Shown here: one piece after another, positions 45,395 to 53,666 of the stretch
Position numbering within the stretch: the stretch's first letter is position 1
How the letters are laid out: each line of letters starts with the position of its first letter
Assembly: GCF_000769115.1 (NCBI RefSeq)
Contig: NZ_JQZV01000010.1
Location: 1 to 64,000 of the forward strand
Reading direction: 5' to 3'
DNA from: Porphyromonas canoris
Lineage (GTDB): Bacteria; Bacteroidota; Bacteroidia; Bacteroidales; Porphyromonadaceae
Length of the DNA stretch: 64,000 bases
Translations under genes and position numbers: made by a program
Notes under the pieces: model-generated
Told to the model about the DNA's origin: nothing
Database searches by the model: none
Seen by the model: only the letters and a program-made list of their open reading frames with translations

Positions 45395-48300
45395 ATGCAA
45401 GATATAAAATTACAGATACATACCCTCGTTAAAAAGTATGAACAAAATAAAGACTTTTATTGCTCTTCGAGATTTAACGAAACAGAGCTTCGTAGCCAGT
45501 TTTTAGATCCTTTGTTTGAGGCGCTTGGCTGGGATATCCGTAATGTATCTAACCGTAGTACTAATGAACGAGAGGTTCTCTTAGAGGAATCACTCAGAGA
45601 AAATGCATCAACACACTCCAAAAAACCGGACTATACATTTCGTCTATACGGAGAACGTAAGTTTTTTCTTGAAGCAAAAAAACCATGCGTACGGATTGAA
45701 GAAGATAATGAACCTGCAAAACAAGTTCGAAGATATGGATTTACAGCTGGGCTAAAGATATCAGTTCTTTCCAACTTTGAATACCTCTTTATTTATGAAA
45801 CTTCAAGTCCTGTAGAAGATAATGACTCCCTTACCAAGTATCGAATCAAGGAATATCACTATACCTCCTACGAAGACGCTGCAGAGGAGTTACTTAAATA
45901 TTTAGGTAAGGAATCAGTGTATAGTGGGCAATTTGACTCAGAATGGAAAGATATCGTACTAAATATTGATCATAGATCTATTGACAAACTATTTTTAGAT
46001 CAAATAAACAGCTGGAGGAAAATGTTGGGAATGGAGATATACTCCTATGATCCTAACATTGACGCTGACTTTTTGGGTGATATTGTTCAGAGCTATATTA
46101 ACAAGATTTTATTTCTTAGAGTTTGCGAAGATCGAAATATTGAAACTTATCAGGCTTTGCTTAATATCGCCGAAAATGATAGTTACTCAGCTTTAATACA
46201 AAAATTCAGGGAAGCTGACCGAAAGTATAATTCAGGGCTTTTTGATGAACTGCTTTCTGAGAATGTCATTGGACAAATAAGTTCATCATTTTGGGTAATT
46301 ATCCGTCAATTATATTACCCCGAAAGTCCATATTCCTTTGCGGTTCTTTCGTCTGACATCCTTGGTCGGATATACGAAATCTTCTTGGCTCAGAAGATTG
46401 CTATTCAAGACGGAGAGGTTGTTCTCGTTGATAAACCTGAGAACATTGAACGTGATATCGTAACAACCCCCAATTATATCGTTCGTGAGATCTTAAATCA
46501 GACAGTGAACGATGTAATTCGAGAAAAAACAGATTTACAGCTAAATGAATTGAGATGTGCGGATATAGCTTGTGGTTCCGGTGCTTTCTTGTTAGAGTTG
46601 TATCAGTTGTTGTGTGATGCACTAATAGATTATTATGTAATACATGACCCTTCACAGCTAATTCGAACTAACGTTGATTCATATAGGCTGCCTTACAGAA
46701 CGAAATGCCGTCTACTTACGAATTGTATATATGGCTTTGATAAAGATTATAATGCTGTTGAAGCCTGCAAATTTGGATTACTACTTAAACTTCTAGAGGA
46801 TGAAGATTTAGATACATTGTCTGATCAGCATCCAATACTACCCAGGATGGATAATAACATCTTCTATGGTAATAGTTTATTGAGCCCAAGTGATGTGCCC
46901 GAGGGGTTAGCTGATGAAATTAATCCTTTTGATTTTGGGGATAGGCAGTTTGACCTGATTGTGGGCAATCCTCCTTATATGAAAACGGAGGACATAAAAA
47001 ACTTTACCCCCTCTGAAAAAAAATTATACCAAACAGAGAATCGCTATGTATGTGCCCATAAGCAGTATGACAAGTACTTCTTGTTCATAGAACGAGCTCT
47101 TACTCTCCTTAAAGAAGGGGGCTATTTAGGCTATATCGTTCCAAGTAAATTCATGAAGGTGGGAGCTGCTAAACCTTTACGAGGACTCATAGCGAATGGG
47201 AAGTTCTTACGGGCATTAACTTTTTTTGGTGCTCATCAAGTCTTTGAAGATAAATCAACTTATACCTGTATTATTATCTTACAGAAAGGAGAAAATGCTC
47301 GGTTTCAGTATTCAGAGGTAGAGCAATTTGATAAGTGGCGAGTTCGAGAGGAAAGTTCATATACATTCACTTCCAGAGACTCTAATCAACTTTCAGATGA
47401 AACTTGGGTTATTTGTACTGATGTAAACCAACATCTCTTTGACAAGATTACAGCTAATGCCAGCCCCCTTGTAGATATCGTAGGGGAAGATAATATCTTT
47501 AATGGAATTCAAACTAGTGCAAACCGAATTTACGTGTTTGAACCAGAATCTGAAGAAGACGATTTGTTTACTTTTACAGCATTCAATAGAAGGGTTTATC
47601 AGATAGAGAAGTGCGTTACAAAGCCCTATTTTAAGACAACTCAAGGAGAAAATGCTCTGAGTACTTATCGAACTTTTAAGCCCAATGCTCGTGTTATATT
47701 TCCATACAAAAAGGATGCAGAAGGTAGGTTAGAGCTTATGTCACTACCCTCAATTGAACAGAATTATCCTTTTCTTCATAGGTTTCTTCTAGATTTCCAG
47801 AGTGAATTAGCAAAACCATCAAGAAGTATACAGCCCGCCCCTGTGACTCCTGATGAGTGGTATCGTTATGGTAGACATCAATGTTTAGAAGCCTGTGAAA
47901 TAAGTGAAAAGATTATAGTAGGAGTATTAGCTCAGTCAGATAAATATGCAGTTGATACACAGGGCACACTAGTTTCTTCTGGAGGTACTGCTGGCTATTG
48001 TATGATAAGCCTACCTGAGACTAGTAATTATTCAATCTACTATATTCAAGCTCTATTGGGATCTCTTCAAGGAGAGTGGCTTGCATCTCTTTATGGGGAG
48101 ATATTTCGTGGTGGATATATTGCAAGGGGAACAAAAGTTCTTAAGCAAATACCTATCAGAACTATCAACTTCGATAATCCTATTGAGGTTTCTCAACATG
48201 ATGAAATCTCAGAGAGACAAAGAACCCTTATTGAACTTGGAGAGCGGATTGCGAATATGAGAGAAAACCATAGAAGAGCGATTCCTCTCAAGCGGCAATT

Positions 48301-48409
48301 TAAGGCTCTAAAGGATGAGCAACAAAGGGCAATAAATAGACTTTATGGTCTAACGACAAATGAGGCTTCTAAAATCCCGATAATTAAGAATATATATGCA
48401 GCTAATTAA
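45395..48409 (+). CDS. Type IIG-like restriction/methyltransferase enzyme of E2 (Eco57I-like)
   Basis: This 1,004-residue enzyme has an N-terminal nuclease domain of the HsdR_N/PD-(D/E)xK kind: DYTFRLYGERKFFLEAKKP, with Asp and Glu-x-Lys. A helical linker follows, then an adenine methyltransferase domain (TTPNYIVREILNQTV, motif I CADIACGSGAFLLELY, motif IV LIVGNPPYMKTED). The C-terminal target-recognition region is of the TaqI/Eco57I style (GGTAGYCMISLPE). An in-frame GTG one codon upstream is a weaker start. It overlaps the following methyltransferase by 14 bases. It is A+T-rich relative to the mobile module. Confidence 0.82.
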   Translation: MQDIKLQIHTLVKKYEQNKDFYCSSRFNETELRSQFLDPLFEALGWDIRNVSNRSTNEREVLLEESLRENASTHSKKPDYTFRLYGERKFFLEAKKPCVRIEEDNEPAKQVRRYGFTAGLKISVLSNFEYLFIYETSSPVEDNDSLTKYRIKEYHYTSYEDAAEELLKYLGKESVYSGQFDSEWKDIVLNIDHRSIDKLFLDQINSWRKMLGMEIYSYDPNIDADFLGDIVQSYINKILFLRVCEDRNIETYQALLNIAENDSYSALIQKFREADRKYNSGLFDELLSENVIGQISSSFWVIIRQLYYPESPYSFAVLSSDILGRIYEIFLAQKIAIQDGEVVLVDKPENIERDIVTTPNYIVREILNQTVNDVIREKTDLQLNELRCADIACGSGAFLLELYQLLCDALIDYYVIHDPSQLIRTNVDSYRLPYRTKCRLLTNCIYGFDKDYNAVEACKFGLLLKLLEDEDLDTLSDQHPILPRMDNNIFYGNSLLSPSDVPEGLADEINPFDFGDRQFDLIVGNPPYMKTEDIKNFTPSEKKLYQTENRYVCAHKQYDKYFLFIERALTLLKEGGYLGYIVPSKFMKVGAAKPLRGLIANGKFLRALTFFGAHQVFEDKSTYTCIIILQKGENARFQYSEVEQFDKWRVREESSYTFTSRDSNQLSDETWVICTDVNQHLFDKITANASPLVDIVGEDNIFNGIQTSANRIYVFEPESEEDDLFTFTAFNRRVYQIEKCVTKPYFKTTQGENALSTYRTFKPNARVIFPYKKDAEGRLELMSLPSIEQNYPFLHRFLLDFQSELAKPSRSIQPAPVTPDEWYRYGRHQCLEACEISEKIIVGVLAQSDKYAVDTQGTLVSSGGTAGYCMISLPETSNYSIYYIQALLGSLQGEWLASLYGEIFRGGYIARGTKVLKQIPIRTINFDNPIEVSQHDEISERQRTLIELGERIANMRENHRRAIPLKRQFKALKDEQQRAINRLYGLTTNEASKIPIIKNIYAAN

Positions 48410-49994
48410 AGATGCAACAAGCCAGAAACTTAGAGGGGCATACTACACTCCCGCTACAATAGCCAATTTTATCTTGCGTTGGGGTATAAATGGAGAAGAG
48501 CGTCTTGATATACTCGAGCCAAGCTGTGGTGATGGAGTATTCTTAGAGTGCTTGGCGAATAATAATGTGCCTTATGATAGCATTACTGCCGTAGAATATG
48601 AAGCGGAAGAAGTTGAAAAAGCTCGTGCTATTAGATTAGCCAATGCAAATATTATTAATTGTGATTTTCATCAATTCTGTCTTAAAACAGATCTGAGATT
48701 TGATTTGGTAATTGGTAATCCCCCATTCATTCGATATCAATATTATGATAAAGAGCAACAATTACTAGCCGATCAAATATTTGAAAAAGCAAAATTAAAG
48801 CGCTCAAAGCAGAGTAATGCTTGGGTAACATTTGTTGTTGGTTCGACTCTACTACTACGCAATCAGGGTAGAATGGGTTTTGTAATTCCATCTGAATTAC
48901 TTATGGTTAAGTATGCACAACAACTTAGAAAATACCTATCCAAAACCTTCAATAAAATAAACATCATATCATTCAAAGAATTAGTTTTTGACGAAATTCA
49001 ACAAGATGTAGTTTTACTCCTCTGTGAGAAGAATAATACCAAGGAGCATAAAATTGAACATATTGAAGTTAAAGATATAAAGGAGCTTCTGCAGCTTAAT
49101 CCCTGTGAATTCAATTCACCAACAAAGAAAATTGATTTCTACACAGATAAGTGGACTTACTATTTCTTAGATCAAAAGGAGCTTGACCTGTTGGAGAAGA
49201 TAAAGACAGGTAAGGGAAATACCATTTCAACTTTTGCCAATATTGAAGTTGGAATTACAACAGGTGCTAATAATTACTTCACGGTATCAGATAAGATTGT
49301 ACAAGAATATCAACTATTTCAATATGCATATCCGATGGTCGGACGAAGTATACAAGTAAGTGGAGTTTCTTTTACAACAGAAGACTGGGAAGAAAATGTT
49401 AAAACAGGGGCTAAGGCATACCTCCTTGCATTCCCCAATGAATTCAACGGTAAAGATACTGATGGCATAAAACATTACATAATGCATGGAGAGAAACTCG
49501 GAATTCACAAGGGTTACAAAACTGGCATCCGAGAACAGTGGTGGGTGGTGCCTTCCATAAAGCTCTCGGATGCCTTCTTCTTGAGGAGGAACAATATTTA
49601 CCCCAAATTTGTCTTAAATGAAACTGGTGCATACACTACAGATACTATGCATCGAGTATTCATCAAAAATGGAGTAAACAAGAAAGCCTTTATCGCAAGT
49701 TATTACAACTCTTTATCATTTGCCTTTTCAGAAATTCTTGGTCGAAATTTTGGAGGAGGCTGTTTGGAGCTTATGCCAAGTGAAGTCGGTGAGGTATATT
49801 TACCCTATCGAGTTGAAAACGAGCAGATATTTGAACATATCGATGAGTTATTAAGAGCCAAGGCAACCGCTGAACAAATCCTAGATTTTACGGATGACTT
49901 TATTCTATGTCAAGGGATGGGGTTAAGTGCTGAAGAAGTACGGCTTGCTCGATCTATTTGGCATAAAATACTCAATCGAAGGTTGAATCGATAA
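48396..49994 (+). CDS. Adenine-specific DNA methyltransferase of E2
   Basis: This 532-residue N6-adenine methyltransferase has KLRGAYYTPATIANFILRWG (motif X), ILEPSCGDGVFLECL (motif I) and LVIGNPPFIRYQYY (motif IV). The C-terminal specificity region ends at NFGGGCLELMPSEVGEV. It overlaps the preceding gene by 14 bases, so translation is coupled. Many Eco57I-like systems pair a nuclease-methylase with a separate methylase that protects the second strand of an asymmetric site; that role is inferred here. Confidence 0.85.
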   Translation: MQLIKDATSQKLRGAYYTPATIANFILRWGINGEERLDILEPSCGDGVFLECLANNNVPYDSITAVEYEAEEVEKARAIRLANANIINCDFHQFCLKTDLRFDLVIGNPPFIRYQYYDKEQQLLADQIFEKAKLKRSKQSNAWVTFVVGSTLLLRNQGRMGFVIPSELLMVKYAQQLRKYLSKTFNKINIISFKELVFDEIQQDVVLLLCEKNNTKEHKIEHIEVKDIKELLQLNPCEFNSPTKKIDFYTDKWTYYFLDQKELDLLEKIKTGKGNTISTFANIEVGITTGANNYFTVSDKIVQEYQLFQYAYPMVGRSIQVSGVSFTTEDWEENVKTGAKAYLLAFPNEFNGKDTDGIKHYIMHGEKLGIHKGYKTGIREQWWVVPSIKLSDAFFLRRNNIYPKFVLNETGAYTTDTMHRVFIKNGVNKKAFIASYYNSLSFAFSEILGRNFGGGCLELMPSEVGEVYLPYRVENEQIFEHIDELLRAKATAEQILDFTDDFILCQGMGLSAEEVRLARSIWHKILNRRLNR

Positions 49995-50104
49995 AGACTG
50001 CTGTCGCTGGATAATAAAGAATTCGTGGATGGTTCTATTGAAGCTATTACAGTTTATCGGAAGTAATGAGATAAAAGTCAATATCCCTTAGTTGTAAGTC
50101 GTCA

Positions 50105-50530
50105 CTATTGAATTATCTCCCTCCTTCTATATGCAAGAGTTAGCTGTATCGCCTGCATCTGTAGCTTAATGATCGCTTCCGAGTAGACTTCGAGCTTGCG
50201 GATCATTATCTGGGCAGTTTTAACCGAATGGTAGCTGTTGAGCGTCTTGACGGCTTCATTGTAGAGAATCCCTATTCTTCTTGTTAGGGCGACAATACTG
50301 TTCAACTCTCTGAGGTAGGGTTCGGCAGTCTTATCCTCTATAATGACCTTAAAGGATTGATTCAAGAGCTGTCCTCTGAAGTAGTCGCTCTTGGTCTTCG
50401 CGCCCGACTTTCGGTACAGCTCGATGAGCTTCTTTTGGTCTTCGGGGTTCGGTATTCTGATGTGCCATCTGTCCCATCGTGGGCAGGTGGCACATCTGCC
50501 GTCTGGCTTGTCTGTATTCTTTCTTTTCAT
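50105..50530 (-). CDS. mobA: MobA-type relaxosome accessory protein of E2
   Basis: This 141-residue protein is close to E1 MobA: CPRWDRWHIRIPNPEDQKKL, GAKTKSDYFRGQLLNQSFKV, IGILYNEAVKTLNSYHS. It should bind the oriT-like site 17 bases upstream of its start. No relaxase gene is present in E2, so it presumably serves as adaptor to a helper relaxase. A gap of 110 bases separates its stop from the convergent methyltransferase gene; no terminator is obvious there. Confidence 0.8.
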   Translation of the reverse strand: MKRKNTDKPDGRCATCPRWDRWHIRIPNPEDQKKLIELYRKSGAKTKSDYFRGQLLNQSFKVIIEDKTAEPYLRELNSIVALTRRIGILYNEAVKTLNSYHSVKTAQIMIRKLEVYSEAIIKLQMQAIQLTLAYRRREIIQ

Positions 50531-50546
50531 TGGTTCGTTTTTCTTT

Positions 50547-50635
50547 AATCACGACTTCGGAGTGATTGATACCCCTATCGGGGTAAGGGTCTTTGTGCGA
50601 CAAATGACAATTTGTGGGACAAAGACACACCTTGC
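50547..50635 (-). other. oriT: oriT-like site of E2
   Basis: Inverted relative to the other two sites. From the minus strand: GCAAGGTGTGTCTTTGT, ACAAAT/ATTTGT inner stem, ACAAAGACCCTTAC, CCCCGATAGGGG, then AATCACTCCGAAGTCGTGATT. Only a few bases differ from E1. A further inverted pair (ATCTGAA and TTCAGAT, about 50,663-50,702) lies beyond it in the gap to the DUF3408 gene. Confidence 0.7.
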
Positions 50636-50729
50636 TAATGTCAAGATGGGGATATATCCCTTATCTGAACACTTGCACCCATTGAGTGCAGGTATTCAGA
50701 TGGGCTTTGAGTGCTAAACACGCAAGACA

Positions 50730-51218
50730 TTAGAGTTTCCGCCACACTTCTACGTCCTCTTTGTACTGTTCGAGATGCTCTCTGAGTATTCGCTCCACAT
50801 AGCCCGAGATTGTCGCCCCACGTTCTCCTATTCTGCGAACAACCAAGTCTAAGCTCTTGAGCGTTTCTTCGGATACATAGACCGCCTTGCGGTGGCTGAT
50901 GCGTTGGGGCTGGAGGTACTTCTCTTGAAATTGGGCGAGTCGTTCCCTTTTTTGAGCTAAGCCTTGCTTGACGACAGGCTCTTCGATTTTGGGCGGTGTC
51001 GGAGCTTTACTCGGCTGGGCTTGGTGCTGGGGCTTAGGCTTCGATGGCGGATTTTGAAGTAATGAAGCAAACTTCTTGCTGAAGTTGGGCATACCATTCT
51101 CATCATCGTCTTCCTCATCAGGGTCAAAGGCGAGTTTAGACCTATTCGGGTTAATTCCATAGTTCCCCAGCCGTTTCAAACCCTCGCTGAGGATTTTATC
51201 TTTCTCTTCTTGTGTCAT
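50730..51218 (-). CDS. DUF3408 protein of E2
   Basis: This 162-residue protein has an acidic and Pro/Lys-rich N-terminal linker (residues 20-95) and a C-terminal DUF3408 domain (ISHRKAVYVSEETLKSLDLVV and ATISGYVERILREHLEQ). It is related to TraB/TraC of the tra operon. The ATG overlaps the excisionase-like stop region within a few bases. E1 lacks this gene at the corresponding place. It is possibly a DNA-binding mobilisation or stability factor. Confidence 0.75.
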   Translation of the reverse strand: MTQEEKDKILSEGLKRLGNYGINPNRSKLAFDPDEEDDDENGMPNFSKKFASLLQNPPSKPKPQHQAQPSKAPTPPKIEEPVVKQGLAQKRERLAQFQEKYLQPQRISHRKAVYVSEETLKSLDLVVRRIGERGATISGYVERILREHLEQYKEDVEVWRKL

Positions 51219-51219
51219 A

Positions 51220-51525
51220 CTATCTCTTTGTTAGAATGGGGTTATAATGCCTTTCGAGCATTGCTTGGATGTCGCTCTGTTTGTAGAGTATCTTACCTCC
51301 TATCTTGTAATAGGCTAATGTGCCGTTGCTACGGTACTCTTGGAGCGTGCGTGTGCTAAGTTTGAGTAGCTCGCAGACCTCTTCGCCAGTGAGGAATACC
51401 TCACCGCCGAACATCGGGCGAGCCGAGGCACAATAACGCTCCAGCTTGGCTAATATACCCTCCATCATCTGCGTAAACAGCTTCATTTGAGGGTTTTCAC
51501 TTGTAATGATTTCATTCTCTGCCAT
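51220..51525 (-). CDS. Excisionase-like helix-turn-helix protein 2 of E2
   Basis: This 101-residue counterpart of the E1 gene at 39,817 has an identical DNA-binding domain (FLTGEEVCELLKLSTRTLQ and RSNGTLAYYKIGGKILY). It differs mainly in residues 10-25 and around residue 40. It lies 7 bases after the first HTH gene and directly before the DUF3408 gene, so it is part of one short operon with the recombinases upstream. Confidence 0.8.
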   Translation of the reverse strand: MAENEIITSENPQMKLFTQMMEGILAKLERYCASARPMFGGEVFLTGEEVCELLKLSTRTLQEYRSNGTLAYYKIGGKILYKQSDIQAMLERHYNPILTKR

Positions 51526-51532
51526 AGTGCAT

Positions 51533-51802
51533 TCATTCAGTTTTTGAGTTCAATGCTTCTGTGATGTCACTCACTTTGTAGTAGCACTTGTGTCCGACCA
51601 TAGAGAAGGGGATTTTGCCCGTATCTCTGAGCGTCTGCAAGGTTCGCTTGCTGATGCTCAGCCTACGGCAGACGGCTTCGTTGTCGAGCCACGCTTCTGT
51701 TTGGGGCGGATTACCGATGAGCTGCTCTGTGCGGTGGATAAAGTCGGCAAAGGAGGAACGGAGCTGCTCCCACGCTTTGCCCTCTACGATGATAATTTTC
51801 AT
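51533..51802 (-). CDS. Excisionase-like helix-turn-helix protein 1 of E2
   Basis: This 89-residue counterpart of the E1 gene at 39,540 differs from it at about six positions. The winged helix WLDNEAVCRRLSISKRTLQ is identical. It probably directs excision of E2. Because the E1 and E2 proteins are so alike, each may act on the other element, coupling their excision. Confidence 0.8.
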   Translation of the reverse strand: MKIIIVEGKAWEQLRSSFADFIHRTEQLIGNPPQTEAWLDNEAVCRRLSISKRTLQTLRDTGKIPFSMVGHKCYYKVSDITEALNSKTE

Positions 51803-52024
51803 TGCTTTGGTTGGTTTTAAGTTGCGTTTCTATATGGTGGCAAGTCGGGGCAGATGCTCGGACTTGCCTTTTCTTTTGGAGGCAAAATTAGGGCTAAGCG
51901 TGCAGCTCTCAAGAGCCTCAGGAGGAGCAAGGAAAACGAGGGAAAAGGCAGGAAAAGCAGCAGGCTGAAAAAGCGCTTACTTGCGGTAATGAGATGAGGA
52001 GTCGGCTCGTTCCTATGGGCGAAA

Positions 52025-52168
52025 ATGGCTCGTTTGAGATGTCGATTTGTCGAGAAATCAATATGTCGACATCTCGAGAGTTCGACATTTCGATAAATCG
52101 ATTTATCGAACGTTCGATTTATCGAGAGTTTGATAGGCTGTTTGAGCTACCTCTCAAACGATAGCCAT
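52025..52168. repeat. 144-base nested palindrome cluster (TCGA-rich), E2 only
   Basis: ATGGCTCGTTTGAGA at the left is matched by its inverted form (with 2 extra bases) at 52,152-52,168. Inside are a perfect 22-base palindrome at 52,089-52,110 centred on ATCGAT, a GATGTCGA/TCGACATC pair and TCGA about ten times in 100 bases. E1 lacks the block at the matching place. It could be an origin, a recombinase or regulator cluster, or a very small mobile repeat. Confidence 0.6.
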
Positions 52169-52302
52169 AGCGATAGATAGCTTTAAGCCTTGCTTGCGTC
52201 CAAAGAGCCTGAGTATGTCGTATTCGTTCGGGCTTTTCTTCACAAAGGGCGGTCTTGCCAAGCAAGGTGGGAGGGAAGGAATACGACCGCTATGATACAA
52301 AA

Positions 52303-52340
52303 AGTCCTGCGGTGGAGATTCTTCCCCCCTCCGCAGGACT
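52303..52340 (-). terminator. Hairpin after recombinase D of E2
   Basis: AGTCCTGCGG (52303-52312) pairs with CCGCAGGACT (52331-52340), 57 bases beyond the recombinase stop on the minus strand. It is the same stem as in E1 with a partly different loop. The conservation of the stem supports a real structure. Confidence 0.5.
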
Positions 52341-52396
52341 TGACCTTGATAGGCAAACAGACCGCCCTTGTACCTTTGCCCGAAATGAATACGACC

Positions 52397-53662
52397 TTAG
52401 GCGGTGGACGGCTCGGCTTGACGCATGATGGCGGTACAATAGTCCTTAAACTCCGCCTGCTGACGCTCGGCAAGTGCCGTCATATCCTCCTGTATCTTAT
52501 GGTCGGTGATTTTGCCGTAAATCTGTGTCGTGTCGATACTGCTATGCCCGAGCATCTTGCTGAGCGTCTCCATCGCAATGCCGTTGGAGAGGCAGAGCGT
52601 CGTAGCAAAAGTGTGGCGTGCCATGTGAAAGGTCAGCCCCTTGTCGATACGGCAGATTTGCCCAATGTTCACGCAGGCAAAGGAAGCCTTACGCACGGTA
52701 AGGTTCGGGAAGATGAGTTCGTCCTCCGCCTTGCCCTCGATGAAGAGCGAAAGGATTTGCTCCGCTATGGGCAAAAGGGGAACACTCGCCTCGACATCGG
52801 TCTTCTGTCGCTTGATGCGTATCTCTGCCGTGCCATCGGCATAGCGTATGATGTGCTTGGGTTTGAGACGCTGCATATCTATCCTCGCCAGCCCCGTAAA
52901 GGCACAGAAGAGGAAGAGTAGTCTGGCTCGCTCAAACTGCTTGTCTTTGATGGGTGTTTCTAAAACTCGTTGCAACTCCTCGGTCGTGAGGTAGCGTCTT
53001 GTGCGTTGGGGTAGCTCTGCCTTATAGTCCACAAAAGGGTCTGCCGTGATGTAACGCTGCTGCTGCCCGATGCCGATAAGCTTACGCAAGAAGATAACGA
53101 CTATCTGTATCGTGGCCAGCGACAAGCCTCGCTCCTTCTTGAGGTAGAAATCCAAACCCTCAATGAAGCTGTAACTCAACTCCGAGTAGGCAATATCCTC
53201 TCTTGCTAACAGTTCTCTGAGGTAGGCTTGAATGAGCTGTGTGGCATAAATATAATTACTAAAAGTAGGTTTCGCCACGGTCTTCCCTACGCAAGGCTGT
53301 TTCTCTGCGATAAATCTGTTAGCTTCCTCTATGAGATAAGCCTTGGAGGCTTCGGGCTTTAATAGCTCACGCTTGAGCAGATCGGCAGAGATATAGCCTT
53401 GCTCCCAAAGCAGGGATTGATACAGACGCTCCGCCTTAGCGTGATACTCTTGGATGAGGCGATTGAGTTTTTGTGTGTCCTCGTTCTTGCCCTTGGCTCT
53501 ACCGAGTCGGCTGTCCCAGTCTTCGGGGGCGATGTCCTCGCCAAGGCTGTATTGCACCTGTTCGCCATCAATGGTGATGCGCCCCATCAGGGGGCATCTG
53601 CCACTCTTCTTTTGTTTGGAGCGGTTGATATAGAAGATGTGTTTGAATGTACTGCGTGCCAT
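52397..53662 (-). CDS. Tyrosine recombinase D of E2
   Basis: This 421-residue recombinase has an Arm-type domain (FKHIFYINRSKQKKSGRCPL), a core-binding domain and catalytic motifs HMARHTFATTL and LGHSSIDTTQIYG. The first catalytic region is FTGLARIDM, with Arg one place later than usual. The start at 53662 (MARSTFKH) is chosen because it gives the family N-terminus and a 4-base gap to the preceding recombinase; an upstream ATG would overlap that gene. It shares its C-terminal end with E1 recombinase B. Confidence 0.85.
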   Translation of the reverse strand: MARSTFKHIFYINRSKQKKSGRCPLMGRITIDGEQVQYSLGEDIAPEDWDSRLGRAKGKNEDTQKLNRLIQEYHAKAERLYQSLLWEQGYISADLLKRELLKPEASKAYLIEEANRFIAEKQPCVGKTVAKPTFSNYIYATQLIQAYLRELLAREDIAYSELSYSFIEGLDFYLKKERGLSLATIQIVVIFLRKLIGIGQQQRYITADPFVDYKAELPQRTRRYLTTEELQRVLETPIKDKQFERARLLFLFCAFTGLARIDMQRLKPKHIIRYADGTAEIRIKRQKTDVEASVPLLPIAEQILSLFIEGKAEDELIFPNLTVRKASFACVNIGQICRIDKGLTFHMARHTFATTLCLSNGIAMETLSKMLGHSSIDTTQIYGKITDHKIQEDMTALAERQQAEFKDYCTAIMRQAEPSTA

Positions 53663-53666
53663 CGTC

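Larger units (their letters stand above)
51220..52419 (-). repeat. Long inverted repeat, E2 copy (partner 39,018-40,125)
   Basis: This is the inverted counterpart of the E1 segment, running from the two excisionase-like genes to the last codons of recombinase D (shared AEPSTA ending). The 51,803-52,396 stretch has no gene. It contains the 144-base palindrome block and a conserved hairpin at 52,303-52,340. Confidence 0.75.

Noticed and set aside
52030-52140. TCGA-rich cluster as a CRISPR array
   Set aside because: No repeat-spacer periodicity, no constant repeat, no cas genes; it is a palindrome cluster. No CRISPR array was seen anywhere in the window.
52190-52921. 243-residue plus-strand frame overlapping recombinase D
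   Set aside because: Overlaps a hairpin and the antisense of a catalytic recombinase; the equivalent E1 sequence does not conserve the frame.
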